Source: Halorubrum sp. CBA1229
Lineage (GTDB): Archaea; Halobacteriota; Halobacteria; Halobacteriales; Haloferacaceae
NCBI RefSeq assembly: GCF_003721435.2
Contig: NZ_CP054585.1
Coordinates: 434,001-498,000 of the forward strand
Reading direction: 5' to 3'
Length of the DNA: 64,000 bases
Below the pieces are notes generated by a model, which did not search any database, had not been told where the DNA came from, and was given only the letters and a program-made list of their open reading frames with translations. Below, one piece after another: positions 1-8,056 of this stretch. A program made the position numbers and the translations under genes. Position 1 is the stretch's first letter. Each line of letters opens with the position of its first letter.

Positions 1-527
1 TCCGCGCGGTCCATCGCGTAACTCGTCACGGGACGTTCGTCGGCGACGAGCTCGTTGAGCCGATCCTCGATCCGGTCGAGGTCGGCGTCGTCGAAGCGGT
101 CGTACGCCGCGTCGAGGTGCGCGTGGTCGTCGTACAGCTGGTTCCCGGTGGTCTCCGCGTCGAATTCGTTTAAAAGCAGGGCGGAGAGCAGGTGCTGAGC
201 GGTGTGGTACTTCGAGTGGGCCGCCCGGCGCGCCGCGTCGATCTCGCCGACGACGGCGGTACCGGGCTCGGGCGGCGAGGGGGCGTCTCCCTCGCCTCCC
301 GCCGCGAGGGTGTGGTAGATGGTGTCTTTCTTCTGCACGTCGACCACGCGCCACCGCGGGTCGCCCTCCCCGTCCGCGGCGCGGAGCGTCCCCGTGTCGT
401 GGGGCTGGCCGCCGCCCGTCGGGTAGAAGTGCGTCCGGTCGAGGACGACGCGGTCGTCGAGCGCGCGCTCGACGGTTGCCTCGAACGTCGTCACCGTGTC
501 GTCTGCGAGGTACAGCTCCTCGGTCAT
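1..527 (-). CDS. Alanyl-tRNA editing protein AlaX family (5' part of gene)
   Basis: The reading frame starts with ATG at 527 and runs off the left edge, so only about the first 175 residues are visible. Residues 38-42 read GGGQP, following an FYPT stretch, and residues 108-112 read HTAQH. This is the HxxxH zinc motif of the alanyl-tRNA synthetase editing (second additional) domain. Free-standing AlaX proteins hydrolyse mischarged Ser- or Gly-tRNA(Ala). The second zinc motif (CxxxH) would lie beyond the edge and cannot be checked. The gene is divergent from the pilin-like gene at 690. A full-length AlaRS is unlikely because there is no aminoacylation domain before the editing domain. Confidence 0.85.
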   Translation of the reverse strand, partial: MTEELYLADDTVTTFEATVERALDDRVVLDRTHFYPTGGGQPHDTGTLRAADGEGDPRWRVVDVQKKDTIYHTLAAGGEGDAPSPPEPGTAVVGEIDAARRAAHSKYHTAQHLLSALLLNEFDAETTGNQLYDDHAHLDAAYDRFDDADLDRIEDRLNELVADERPVTSYAMDRA

Positions 528-656
528 GGCCGTACGGAGCGGCTCCGCCGGCTTAGGTGGTGCGCTCGGGGAGCGGCGGGCGCGGCGGGGGCGCGGCGGG
601 CCGGACGAGCGCGGCGGGCCGCCGACGCCGCTCTCAGATACGATACTCGGACGTCG

Positions 657-664
657 CTATTTAT
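657..664 (+). promoter_or_regulatory. TATA-like box before the pilin-like gene
   Basis: The sequence CTATTTAT lies about 26-33 bases upstream of the ATG at 690. This is the spacing expected for a haloarchaeal TATA box driving a leaderless or nearly leaderless transcript. Confidence 0.5.
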
Positions 665-689
665 CCGTGCTCCCGGCGTACGTTCCCGT

Positions 690-2489
690 ATGAAGCGTCC
701 CGACCGCGCACAGAGCGAGGTGATCGGCGTCGTGCTCCTCTTGGGGCTCACGATCACCGCGGTCGGGATAACGGTCGGGCTCGGGTCGACCGCGCTCGCC
801 GACGTCCAGTCTTCGGCCGACGTCCAGCGGATCGAGGGGACGATGACGCAGCTCGACTCGAAGGCCAGCCTCGTCGCGCACGGCGGGTCGACGAGCCAGC
901 GCGTGCGGCTCGGCCCGGGGCGGAGCGCCGACGTGCGCGTCGACGACGACGCCGGGGTGATGCGCATCGAGGTCGAGGCGGAAAACGCGGCCGGCGACCT
1001 GGAGACCACGACGCGGAACGTCACGCTCGGGACGATCGTCTACGAGCGCGGCGACGACCGGGTCGCGTATCAGGGCGGCGGCGTCTGGCGGTCGAACGGC
1101 GACGGCTCGTGGATGGTTTCCCCGCCCGAGTTCCACTACCGCGGCGACACCCTCACGCTCCCGCTCGTGACGATCAACGGGACCGACGGGCGGCTTGGCG
1201 ACGCGGCCGTCGTCACGGACGCCCCGGGCCACCCGGAGGGGCTGTTTCCTGCCGGGAACGTCTCGAACCCCCTGCTCGGCGGGAACGTGACGGTCACGGT
1301 CGAGAGCGAGTACGCGGAGGCGTGGGGGCGGTTCTTCGAGACCCGGACGCGGGCGAACGTCACGCAGGTCTCGCCGACGGAGGTCCGCGTCGCGCTCCGG
1401 ACGGAGACGGTCCACCCGACGCTCAGCGCGAGCGTCTCATCGGTGGGGCGCTCTCGGCTCGACACGGGGGGGATCGACAGCCTGTACGCCGACAGCTACG
1501 ACTCTAAAAACAATACTTCCTATCCCGGACGCGACAACGCGAGTAGTAATGCGGTGGTCCAGACCACCGGGGAGTTCCGTCTCACGGCCGGCGGGGGCGG
1601 TGGCACCGACATTATCACGATCCGCGGCGACCTCATCGCCGAGTCGTACAACATCCCGCCCGGCCAGGAGGACAAGCTGAACGTCACCGGCGAGCGGCGG
1701 ACCGACGACTCGCTGAGTCCCGCAGACCCCATCTCGGGCGCCATAACCGAGCGGATGAACCGGATCCGCGACCAGGATCTCGAATCGAACACCGTCTCCG
1801 GGTTCGGACACGACAACGGATCCGTCAAAACCATCGACACGGACACCTACGTGAACGGCGACATCACGGTCTCTGACGGCAGCACGCTCCGGATCGAGGA
1901 CGGAGCGACCCTCCACGTCGACGGAGGGCTCAACGTGAGCGAGGACGGCAGCGAAGTCGAGTTCGACGGTGCGGGCGGCGACGTCACGGTTCTCGTCGAG
2001 GGCGGCTTCTCGATGCGAGATCAGTCGACCCTCCGCGCCCGAGGCGGGAGCAGCAGCGACCTGTTCGTCGACGGCGCGGTCGAGATACGGAACGACGCGT
2101 CGGTCACGGCGGCCACCGGCACCCGCTTCGAGCTGTACAACACCGGCAACATCGACGTGACGGATACGGCGCAAATCGCCGCCGACGACGACGTGACAAA
2201 GAACCTGTGGCTGTACTCGAGCGGGGACGACATCTACTTCGCGGGCAAACAGACAGACGGGATCGACTTCGCGGGCGTCATGTACGCGCCGACGAGCGAC
2301 GTGACGCTTGACGATAATATGACGTTCAAAGGATCGTTCACCTCCGGGAGCTTCGATTTCGACGACGCCGACCTCAGCCTCCACTACGACGAGTCGCTCA
2401 AGGACGCCAAGCCGTTCGGGGGGGCTTCCGTTCCCGTGGTGAGTCACCTACACGTCTCCCGCCACGGCGTGACGATCGAGGACGACTAG
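690..2489 (+). CDS. Type IV pilin-like protein with C-terminal beta-repeat domain
   Basis: The protein is 599 residues. ATG at 690 is chosen because the archaeal pilin leader (MKRPDRAQSEVIGVV, then a hydrophobic helix to about residue 35) begins there; the frame upstream is only an open shadow. The basic stretch followed by AQSEVIG resembles a class III (prepilin peptidase) signal. Residues about 30-270 resemble haloarchaeal pilin-like ectodomains, with sequons. Residues about 375-590 are short repeated segments (DGSTLRIEDGATL, NVSEDGSEVEF, VEIRNDASV) ending in an MYAPTSDVTL...LHYDESL block. This resembles bactofilin or DUF7305-like beta-helical modules, by memory of the families. It probably sits at or on a surface filament. 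It converges with the pilin-like operon on the other strand. Confidence 0.75.
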   Translation: MKRPDRAQSEVIGVVLLLGLTITAVGITVGLGSTALADVQSSADVQRIEGTMTQLDSKASLVAHGGSTSQRVRLGPGRSADVRVDDDAGVMRIEVEAENAAGDLETTTRNVTLGTIVYERGDDRVAYQGGGVWRSNGDGSWMVSPPEFHYRGDTLTLPLVTINGTDGRLGDAAVVTDAPGHPEGLFPAGNVSNPLLGGNVTVTVESEYAEAWGRFFETRTRANVTQVSPTEVRVALRTETVHPTLSASVSSVGRSRLDTGGIDSLYADSYDSKNNTSYPGRDNASSNAVVQTTGEFRLTAGGGGGTDIITIRGDLIAESYNIPPGQEDKLNVTGERRTDDSLSPADPISGAITERMNRIRDQDLESNTVSGFGHDNGSVKTIDTDTYVNGDITVSDGSTLRIEDGATLHVDGGLNVSEDGSEVEFDGAGGDVTVLVEGGFSMRDQSTLRARGGSSSDLFVDGAVEIRNDASVTAATGTRFELYNTGNIDVTDTAQIAADDDVTKNLWLYSSGDDIYFAGKQTDGIDFAGVMYAPTSDVTLDDNMTFKGSFTSGSFDFDDADLSLHYDESLKDAKPFGGASVPVVSHLHVSRHGVTIEDD

Positions 2490-2531
2490 CCCGAACGAAT
2501 CGGTCGAACGAGGCCGCTCGCGGGGCGACCG

Positions 2532-3353
2532 TCAGCGCTGCAACCCGACGACGCGAACGACCTCGCGCACGTACACCAGGTCGTCGTGAGACAGCTCCGC
2601 CACCGCGACCCCGTCGGCGTCGGCGGGCGTCGCGTCTTCGAACCCGTCGGTGCGCTCGAAGTAGCGCGCCCACGCGTCCGGATGGTCCGTCTCCACCCAG
2701 AGGTACAGCGTCTCGCCGCTCGCGGCGTCGAACCGCTCGGTCTCCGAGTCGACGTTGGGGCCTTCGACCGCGGTGATCTGGACGGTACCCTCCCCAGTGA
2801 CGCTCTCCTCTCCGCCGCCGCGGACCAGCGCCACGATCGGTACCGTGGTCCGGTTCTCCGCGGCGACGAATCGGGGCTCCGAGAGCATCACCGACCCGTC
2901 ACCGTCGCCGCGGACGAGCGCGCCGGCCTCGTACGCGATCGTCGTGTCGCCCTCCTCGTACGCGATCGTCTTGGACGTCCACTCGGCCAGGGTCCCGTTC
3001 GCGACCTCACTGGCGTTGCTGGTGTTCGCGAGGACGAACCGCGACTCGGTGGACGTCGACAGCGTGCCGCCGGCCAGCCGGATCTCCGTCGCCCGATTGG
3101 GGTCGCCGTACCGCTGGACGTCTCGGAGATTGTCGTCGAGCACGTCGAACGCGCGCTCGACGTTGGCGACGCGCTCGGCCTCCCGGCGGTCCTCCACGCC
3201 GGTGATCCCGACAGCGAACACCGTGCCGATCGTGATCGTGATCAGCGAGAACACGAGGATGTAGCCGACGACGTCGCTCACGCCGCGGTCGTCGCCGACG
3301 AGCGAGGAGACGCCGCCGACGGAGACGGTCTGGCTCCGCTCCCGCCCGCTCAT
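2532..3353 (-). CDS. Pilin-like membrane-anchored protein, last gene of the pilus-like operon
   Basis: The protein has 273 residues. An N-terminal charged stretch is followed by RGVSDVVGYILVF and one hydrophobic helix (about residues 25-50), as in haloarchaeal type IV pilin-like proteins. The rest is an acidic, sequon-containing extracellular domain with no enzyme motif seen. Its ATG overlaps the stop codon of the preceding gene (3350-3353), so it is translationally coupled. The ectodomain resembles that of the protein at 690-2489 in layout (LSEPRFVAAENRTTVPIV here, VSPPEFHYRGDTLTLPLV there), suggesting that the two are paralogues. The exact role is unknown. Confidence 0.7.
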   Translation of the reverse strand: MSGRERSQTVSVGGVSSLVGDDRGVSDVVGYILVFSLITITIGTVFAVGITGVEDRREAERVANVERAFDVLDDNLRDVQRYGDPNRATEIRLAGGTLSTSTESRFVLANTSNASEVANGTLAEWTSKTIAYEEGDTTIAYEAGALVRGDGDGSVMLSEPRFVAAENRTTVPIVALVRGGGEESVTGEGTVQITAVEGPNVDSETERFDAASGETLYLWVETDHPDAWARYFERTDGFEDATPADADGVAVAELSHDDLVYVREVVRVVGLQR

Positions 3354-3847
3354 CGCTCTCTCACCTCCAGCCGGCCGACGGAGCTGTTGTACCGGAATCG
3401 GATCGGGCCCCCCCGGACGCGAGACGGCTCGACTGACAGGTTCGCGACGTGCGGGATCTCGGCGACCGCCTCGGGGTCGTCGGTCCGCAGCGTCACCGAC
3501 TCGTTGTCGACTGCGATCCGATACGTGCGACCGGCGATCCTGTCGGGCAGGTCGACGTCGACCGAGACGTTCGCGGCGTCGGCGTCGTCCGGGCGGTCGA
3601 CTTCCGCCGCGCGAGCGAGCCGATCCGCGCTCTCGAGGTTCGCGACGGCGGTCTGCCCGACCACGGCGAGGTCGCCCCTGACGACGCGCTCCGTCTGCGA
3701 GTCGACGACGCCGCCGATCCCGATGACGATCCCGGAGAGCAGCACCGCGCCGATCGCGAGCGTCAGCACGTAGCCGACGGCGACGCTGACGGCGCGCTCG
3801 TCGCCGCGGAGGCGACCGCGACCGTCGCCGCCCGGGCGCTCACGCAT
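3350..3847 (-). CDS. Small pilin-like protein (DUF7266-like)
   Basis: The protein has 165 residues. ATG at 3847 is preferred over the GTG at 3856 because a GGTGAG ribosome-binding-like sequence sits just before it. Residues about 13-45 hold a charged stretch, then AVSVAVGYVLTLAIG and a hydrophobic helix: a pilin-like anchor. The remainder is a short acidic beta-rich ectodomain. It overlaps both neighbours by a few bases, so it is part of one operon. The family name is from memory and was not checked. A minor pilin or assembly accessory role is inferred from context only. Confidence 0.65.
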   Translation of the reverse strand: MRERPGGDGRGRLRGDERAVSVAVGYVLTLAIGAVLLSGIVIGIGGVVDSQTERVVRGDLAVVGQTAVANLESADRLARAAEVDRPDDADAANVSVDVDLPDRIAGRTYRIAVDNESVTLRTDDPEAVAEIPHVANLSVEPSRVRGGPIRFRYNSSVGRLEVRER

Positions 3848-4823
3848 CGGGCTCACCCGGGGCGACCCGAACCGTCGTCTCGAACCGGAGCTCCGCGGTC
3901 CGGTAGCGGAGGTCGATCTCCGCGTCGTACACCGCCGGCGACGACGTCAGGTCAGATCCGACGGCGTCCCCCGAGTCGGGGCGCACGGTCGCGGTCACCG
4001 TCCCGTTCGCCTTGTCCGTCCGCTCGAGGGTCACGTCGTAGGGGGTGCCCAGCTCCCCGGCGCTCGTTGCCCAGAGCCCCGGACAGCGCTCGTCGCCGAG
4101 CGTCCCGCCGGTCAGGTCGACGGCGACGCGGTCGGCGGTCGGCGTCGAGCAGACGACGGTCGGGGCGCTCCCGTTCTGGCCGACGGCGACGGTGACGTTG
4201 TCTCCGGTGCCGTTGTACACGTACACCTCCCGCGTCTCGTTGACGCCGTCGTCGAACTCGATATAAAATGCGTCGTCCGGCGCCCCGGACGCGTCGGTCG
4301 ACGAGAGGTTGGTGGAGTCGACCTCCAGGACAAACCCGCGCGTCCGATTGACGCCGGCGGCGAGCGTCGCGTTCGCGTCGCCGGTGCCGTTCGCGGTGAG
4401 GTTCCCCGTCACGTAGCGGCCGGCGCGGATCGACGAGGGGTCGCCCGAGACGCGGGTCACGCCGCCCCGATCGGCGTACGCACGGGCGAGGTACTCGTCG
4501 AGATCGGCGATCCCCTCCTCGACCGCCGCCGTGGCTTCGGAGTGGTTCGCGGGGCGGTTCCGGTTGGTGCCGTCGATCAGCTTCCCGGTCTCCTCGACGG
4601 CGGCGGCGCGGACCTCCAGCGCCTCCCCGTCGGCGGCCTCGATCCCGCGGGTCGCGACGTTCTCGCTGTAGATGCTCGCGTTCAACAGCACCACGAGCGC
4701 CACGAGCGAGACGGCCACGACGAGTCCGGATATCAACAGGAGCTGACCGCGGTCCGCGTCGCGGAACCGCCGGTCGCCGCGCGGACCGTCGCCGTCGGAC
4801 GCTCCGGGGATCACAGCTGCCAT
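3840..4823 (-). CDS. Pilin-like protein of the pilus operon (DUF7261-like)
   Basis: The protein has 327 residues from ATG at 4823. The start is placed there because the leader (DADRGQLLLISGLVVAV, one hydrophobic helix at about residues 23-50) begins shortly after; the longer open frame upstream is a shadow of the preceding gene. The ectodomain is acidic with many N-glycosylation sequons and is followed by a beta-rich C-terminus (RTAELRFETTVRV). It overlaps the upstream gene by 13 bases and the downstream gene by 8. The DRGQ/DRAQ motif before the helix is shared with the other small genes of this operon. No catalytic motif is seen. Confidence 0.65.
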   Translation of the reverse strand: MAAVIPGASDGDGPRGDRRFRDADRGQLLLISGLVVAVSLVALVVLLNASIYSENVATRGIEAADGEALEVRAAAVEETGKLIDGTNRNRPANHSEATAAVEEGIADLDEYLARAYADRGGVTRVSGDPSSIRAGRYVTGNLTANGTGDANATLAAGVNRTRGFVLEVDSTNLSSTDASGAPDDAFYIEFDDGVNETREVYVYNGTGDNVTVAVGQNGSAPTVVCSTPTADRVAVDLTGGTLGDERCPGLWATSAGELGTPYDVTLERTDKANGTVTATVRPDSGDAVGSDLTSSPAVYDAEIDLRYRTAELRFETTVRVAPGEPDA

Positions 4824-5416
4824 ACGACGATGCGCACCTCCATTCGGTCGTATATCGCGCCGACGGCGGCGTCGGCCGCGTAGAACTCGCCCGGCTCCGA
4901 CCCGTTCGAGAGCGCCCGGAGCGTCGTGTTCCCGTGTCCCGGTGCGGTCAGGTTCGCGTCGTCGGTCAGGACGACCGTGCGCGTCGCCGTCACGGCGTTG
5001 TCGCTCGGCGATCCCATGTCCACCAGCGTCGTCTCGTCGCCGTTGTCCGAGCCGTGTCGGATGTGAACGTTGAACGCGATCCGTCGCTCTCCAAAGGTCG
5101 CGTTCAGCGCCTCGCCGAACGCGTTCGGCGGGCCGCCGGCCGTGAAGTAACTCGGGCTCCGGCCGTCGGTGAACGTCTCGTTCACCGGGTCCCAGCGGAG
5201 CAGGGCGTCCTCGAGGTCGCCGTTCGCCGCGCTCGTCTCCAGCAGGTCGTCCGCGACCGCGCGCTGCTGGTTCTCCAGGTGCTGGTTCGACGTGCTGGCC
5301 GACAGCGGGGTCACCGCGGTCGCCTGCAGCGCGAAGGTGAGCCCGGCGACGATCAGGATCGCCGCCGCGAACGCCTCTAGGGTGTGCGCCTGCGCGCGGT
5401 CCTCGCTCGGGGGCAT
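4811..5416 (-). CDS. Pilin-like protein of the pilus operon (DUF7288-like)
   Basis: The protein has 201 residues. ATG at 5416 is chosen because the leader MPPSEDRAQAHTLEAF starts there and the upstream stop codon of the neighbour lies 2 bases away. One hydrophobic helix (about residues 14-35) is followed by a segment rich in polar residues (STSNQHLENQQ) and a soluble domain. The AQAHTLEA stretch resembles a processed prepilin N-terminus with glutamate at +5. It is the second of five similar small genes in tandem after the PilC-type gene. The function is inferred from context. Confidence 0.65.
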   Translation of the reverse strand: MPPSEDRAQAHTLEAFAAAILIVAGLTFALQATAVTPLSASTSNQHLENQQRAVADDLLETSAANGDLEDALLRWDPVNETFTDGRSPSYFTAGGPPNAFGEALNATFGERRIAFNVHIRHGSDNGDETTLVDMGSPSDNAVTATRTVVLTDDANLTAPGHGNTTLRALSNGSEPGEFYAADAAVGAIYDRMEVRIVVWQL

Positions 5417-5418
5417 CG

Positions 5419-6000
5419 TCACCACACCCACACCGTGAGCCGGTACTGCGTCCCCTCGATCGAGACGAGCCGCTGCGAGACGCTGACGCCGCCGCGGTCG
5501 AGGCGGACCGGATCTCTTGTGCTGCGGCGCAGCTTGACCGGGTGCGTCCCGTACCGCGTGTCGATCGAGACGGTCGAGGCGTTCCCGATCGGGTCCGATG
5601 CCCCCATCGCGTGGACGACGACGAGCACCTCGTCGTCGATCCCGAACGCCGCGGCCGTGTCGTTCGCGACCCCGGCCGGGCAGCCGGCCGCGTCGGCGAG
5701 GGTGGCGTTGCCTTCGTCGCCGTCGAAGTAGGCGACCGTGCACGCGGGGGACAACACCCCGGGCTCGGTCGGCGAGGCGGCGAGCAGGTCACCGGCGATC
5801 CCCGCGGCGATACGGTCGCTGACGACCGGAGAAGCGGTCGCGGCGCCGGCGAAGGGGTCGAACACCGTCGGGATGAACGCGATCACGAACCCGAGCGTCA
5901 GCAGGAACACGCCCGCGCCGACGGCGAAGTCGATCGGGGTCTGGGCGCGGTCGCTCGCGGAGCGGCGGTCGGCGCCGATCGCCCGCCGCTCACCCGACAT
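5419..6000 (-). CDS. Pilin-like protein of the pilus operon (DUF7287-like)
   Basis: The protein has 193 residues. The leader has a charged N-terminus, then DRAQTPIDFAVGAGVFLLTLGFVI, one transmembrane helix at about residues 19-45. The ectodomain has three cysteine-containing or acidic segments and a beta-rich C-terminus ending YRLTVWVW. It overlaps the end of the PilC-type gene by 11 bases, and its stop is 2 bases before the next start. It is the first of the five pilin-like genes downstream of pilC. No other domain is recognised. Confidence 0.65.
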   Translation of the reverse strand: MSGERRAIGADRRSASDRAQTPIDFAVGAGVFLLTLGFVIAFIPTVFDPFAGAATASPVVSDRIAAGIAGDLLAASPTEPGVLSPACTVAYFDGDEGNATLADAAGCPAGVANDTAAAFGIDDEVLVVVHAMGASDPIGNASTVSIDTRYGTHPVKLRRSTRDPVRLDRGGVSVSQRLVSIEGTQYRLTVWVW

Positions 6001-8029
6001 AGATCCACACCCCCAGCGCGAGCGTCATCAGGACCACCGCGAACTTGACGCCGGAGATGATGTCCGCGTTCCGGATGTAGCCGCTGATGAAGCCGGAGAG
6101 CACCGCCTGTAGGGTCACGGCGTGGAAGAACAGCATCGAGAGCACCGAGGGGTCGATGCCGCCGCCCCCGCCGAAGCCGGCGCCGGCGCCCGCGCCTCCG
6201 GCCGACTCCCCCTGCGACGAGAGGTCGCCCATCACGTCGATGAACTGGGTCTGGAGGATCGCCATCACGCCCAGCAGCGTGACGTACGTCATCACGATGA
6301 TCGCCACCTGCATCCGGGTCCGGGAGATCCGCTCGCGCTCGATGTCGTCCTGGTTCTCCGAGGCCTGCGCCGCCGTGGTCAACACGTCCGTGATCTGCGA
6401 GGAGGCCTCCTGCGCCTCCGAGATGAGCTTCACCGTCCGGGCGAGCCGCGGGACCGCGTACTTGTTGTTGAACTCGACCATGGCGTCCCGGAGGCTCATC
6501 CCGTAGTTCACCTTCGCGTGGATCACCTCGAACTCCTCGGCGAGCTGGCCGGTCGACGTCTCCGAGACCGTCTGGACCGATTCGAGCAGGGTCTGCCCGG
6601 TGTCGTTCGCCGAGGAGAGCTTCCGGAGGCTCTCGGAGAGCTTGCCCGTGATCGCCCGCTTCGAGCGCTGGCTCCACTCGTGGAAGACCGCGAGCGGGAC
6701 CAACACGAGGTACGCCGGGAGGTAGATCCAGACGAACGCCGACCAGACGGGGCGGTCGACCCACCCGTCGAACGTGGTCGGCGCGTTGCCGGTGAGCGCC
6801 GCGATAGCGACGATCGCGACCGCGGCCGGCACGGTCAGCGCCAGCGTGTACAGCGGGTTGTCGCGCAGGAAATGGTGGGGCGCCGAGACGATCTGCTTCG
6901 TCTTGTACGTCCCCTCCCGGTCGCGGATCCGGTCGAAGACGCCGAACCGCCCGACGAATCCCTCGATCAGTCCGAAATGGAGCAGCCCCTCTTGGCTCGT
7001 CTGTCTGAGGCGCTCGCTGCCGCCGTCGGGGTGGAGGTAGCCGTCGCCGGGCTCGTCTTGTTTGACGGTCGAGACGAGCACGAGGAAACCGACGCCCGTC
7101 AGCGGGATCAGGACGTACACCGTCGCGTACAGCAGGAAGTCGTCCGACTCTCCCATCATCCCCATGATGACGAGGATGATGATGAGAAGCAGGGGGAAAA
7201 GCGAGAGCGTCATGTACATCTCGCCGAACAGCTCCAGCGTCTCCAGGGTCATCTCGCGCTCCTGTTTCGACGTGCGGAGGTGTTTCTCCTTTTTGTCCTT
7301 CAGGAAGCTCTCCATGTCGCCGCCGGAGTTGACGATAGAGAGCATGTCGGCGAGGAACTGCGAGAGCTCGTCCGACGGCGTCTCCATCGACTGCTGGCGG
7401 ATCGCGTTCCGGTAGTCGGTGCCGAAGTACTCCGTCTCGTTGACGATGCTCTGGAACTCGCGGGAGACCTCTCCGTAGGTGTCCTCCGCCGTCGCCATCG
7501 CGCGGAGGATCTCGAGCTGGTTGAGCCCCCCGACGGAGAGGGCGTACATGAACGAGACTGAGTCCGCGAGCAGGAGATTGATCTCGCGCTTCCGCGAGGA
7601 CGCCCGCGAGTAGGGGACCGCGACGAGGGCGCCGAATCCCAGCGCGAACCCGATCGAGCCGAAGACGAGCCCGCTAATCAGCACCGCGGTCGGCACGACG
7701 AGCGACCGCAACAGGTCCCGGATCGCCGGCGTGGGCGCCGGCATGCCGAGCGACAGCGCGCTCGGGTCGATCAGCCCGAGCGAGAACACGCCGTAGCCGA
7801 TCAGCGTGCCCAGCGCCCAGAGGAGCCCGCCGACGAGCAGCCCGACGCCCAGCGCCCGGGAAACGTACATCTCCACTTGGTCCGGCATCCGGGCCTCCGC
7901 GAGCTTGCGCTCGACGTCCCCGACGAAGTCGCCGTCGGGGTCGAACAGCAGCTCGAAGACGGGGTAGAACAGCTCCGCGAGGACGTCGGCGTCGGCGGAC
8001 CCGTCGCCGACCCCCGTGTCGAGGCTCAC
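5990..8029 (-). CDS. PilC/TadC-type membrane platform protein (type II secretion F family)
   Basis: The protein is about 679 residues. Two GspF/TadC-type helical domains (about residues 150-290 and 460-580) lie between groups of hydrophobic helices, the normal double-domain form of archaeal PilC. This protein anchors the assembly ATPase at the membrane and helps extrude pilin subunits. Two in-frame GTG codons could start it. The one at 8029 has GGAGG eight bases upstream, whereas the one at 8038 overlaps that GGAGG, so 8029 is preferred. A glycine-rich linker lies near the C-terminus (GGAGAGAGFGGGGG). It directly follows the ATPase gene, which supports the assignment. Confidence 0.9.
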   Translation of the reverse strand: MSLDTGVGDGSADADVLAELFYPVFELLFDPDGDFVGDVERKLAEARMPDQVEMYVSRALGVGLLVGGLLWALGTLIGYGVFSLGLIDPSALSLGMPAPTPAIRDLLRSLVVPTAVLISGLVFGSIGFALGFGALVAVPYSRASSRKREINLLLADSVSFMYALSVGGLNQLEILRAMATAEDTYGEVSREFQSIVNETEYFGTDYRNAIRQQSMETPSDELSQFLADMLSIVNSGGDMESFLKDKKEKHLRTSKQEREMTLETLELFGEMYMTLSLFPLLLIIILVIMGMMGESDDFLLYATVYVLIPLTGVGFLVLVSTVKQDEPGDGYLHPDGGSERLRQTSQEGLLHFGLIEGFVGRFGVFDRIRDREGTYKTKQIVSAPHHFLRDNPLYTLALTVPAAVAIVAIAALTGNAPTTFDGWVDRPVWSAFVWIYLPAYLVLVPLAVFHEWSQRSKRAITGKLSESLRKLSSANDTGQTLLESVQTVSETSTGQLAEEFEVIHAKVNYGMSLRDAMVEFNNKYAVPRLARTVKLISEAQEASSQITDVLTTAAQASENQDDIERERISRTRMQVAIIVMTYVTLLGVMAILQTQFIDVMGDLSSQGESAGGAGAGAGFGGGGGIDPSVLSMLFFHAVTLQAVLSGFISGYIRNADIISGVKFAVVLMTLALGVWIYVG

Positions 8030-8056
8030 GCGGACCACCTCCTCGGGGACACGGCG

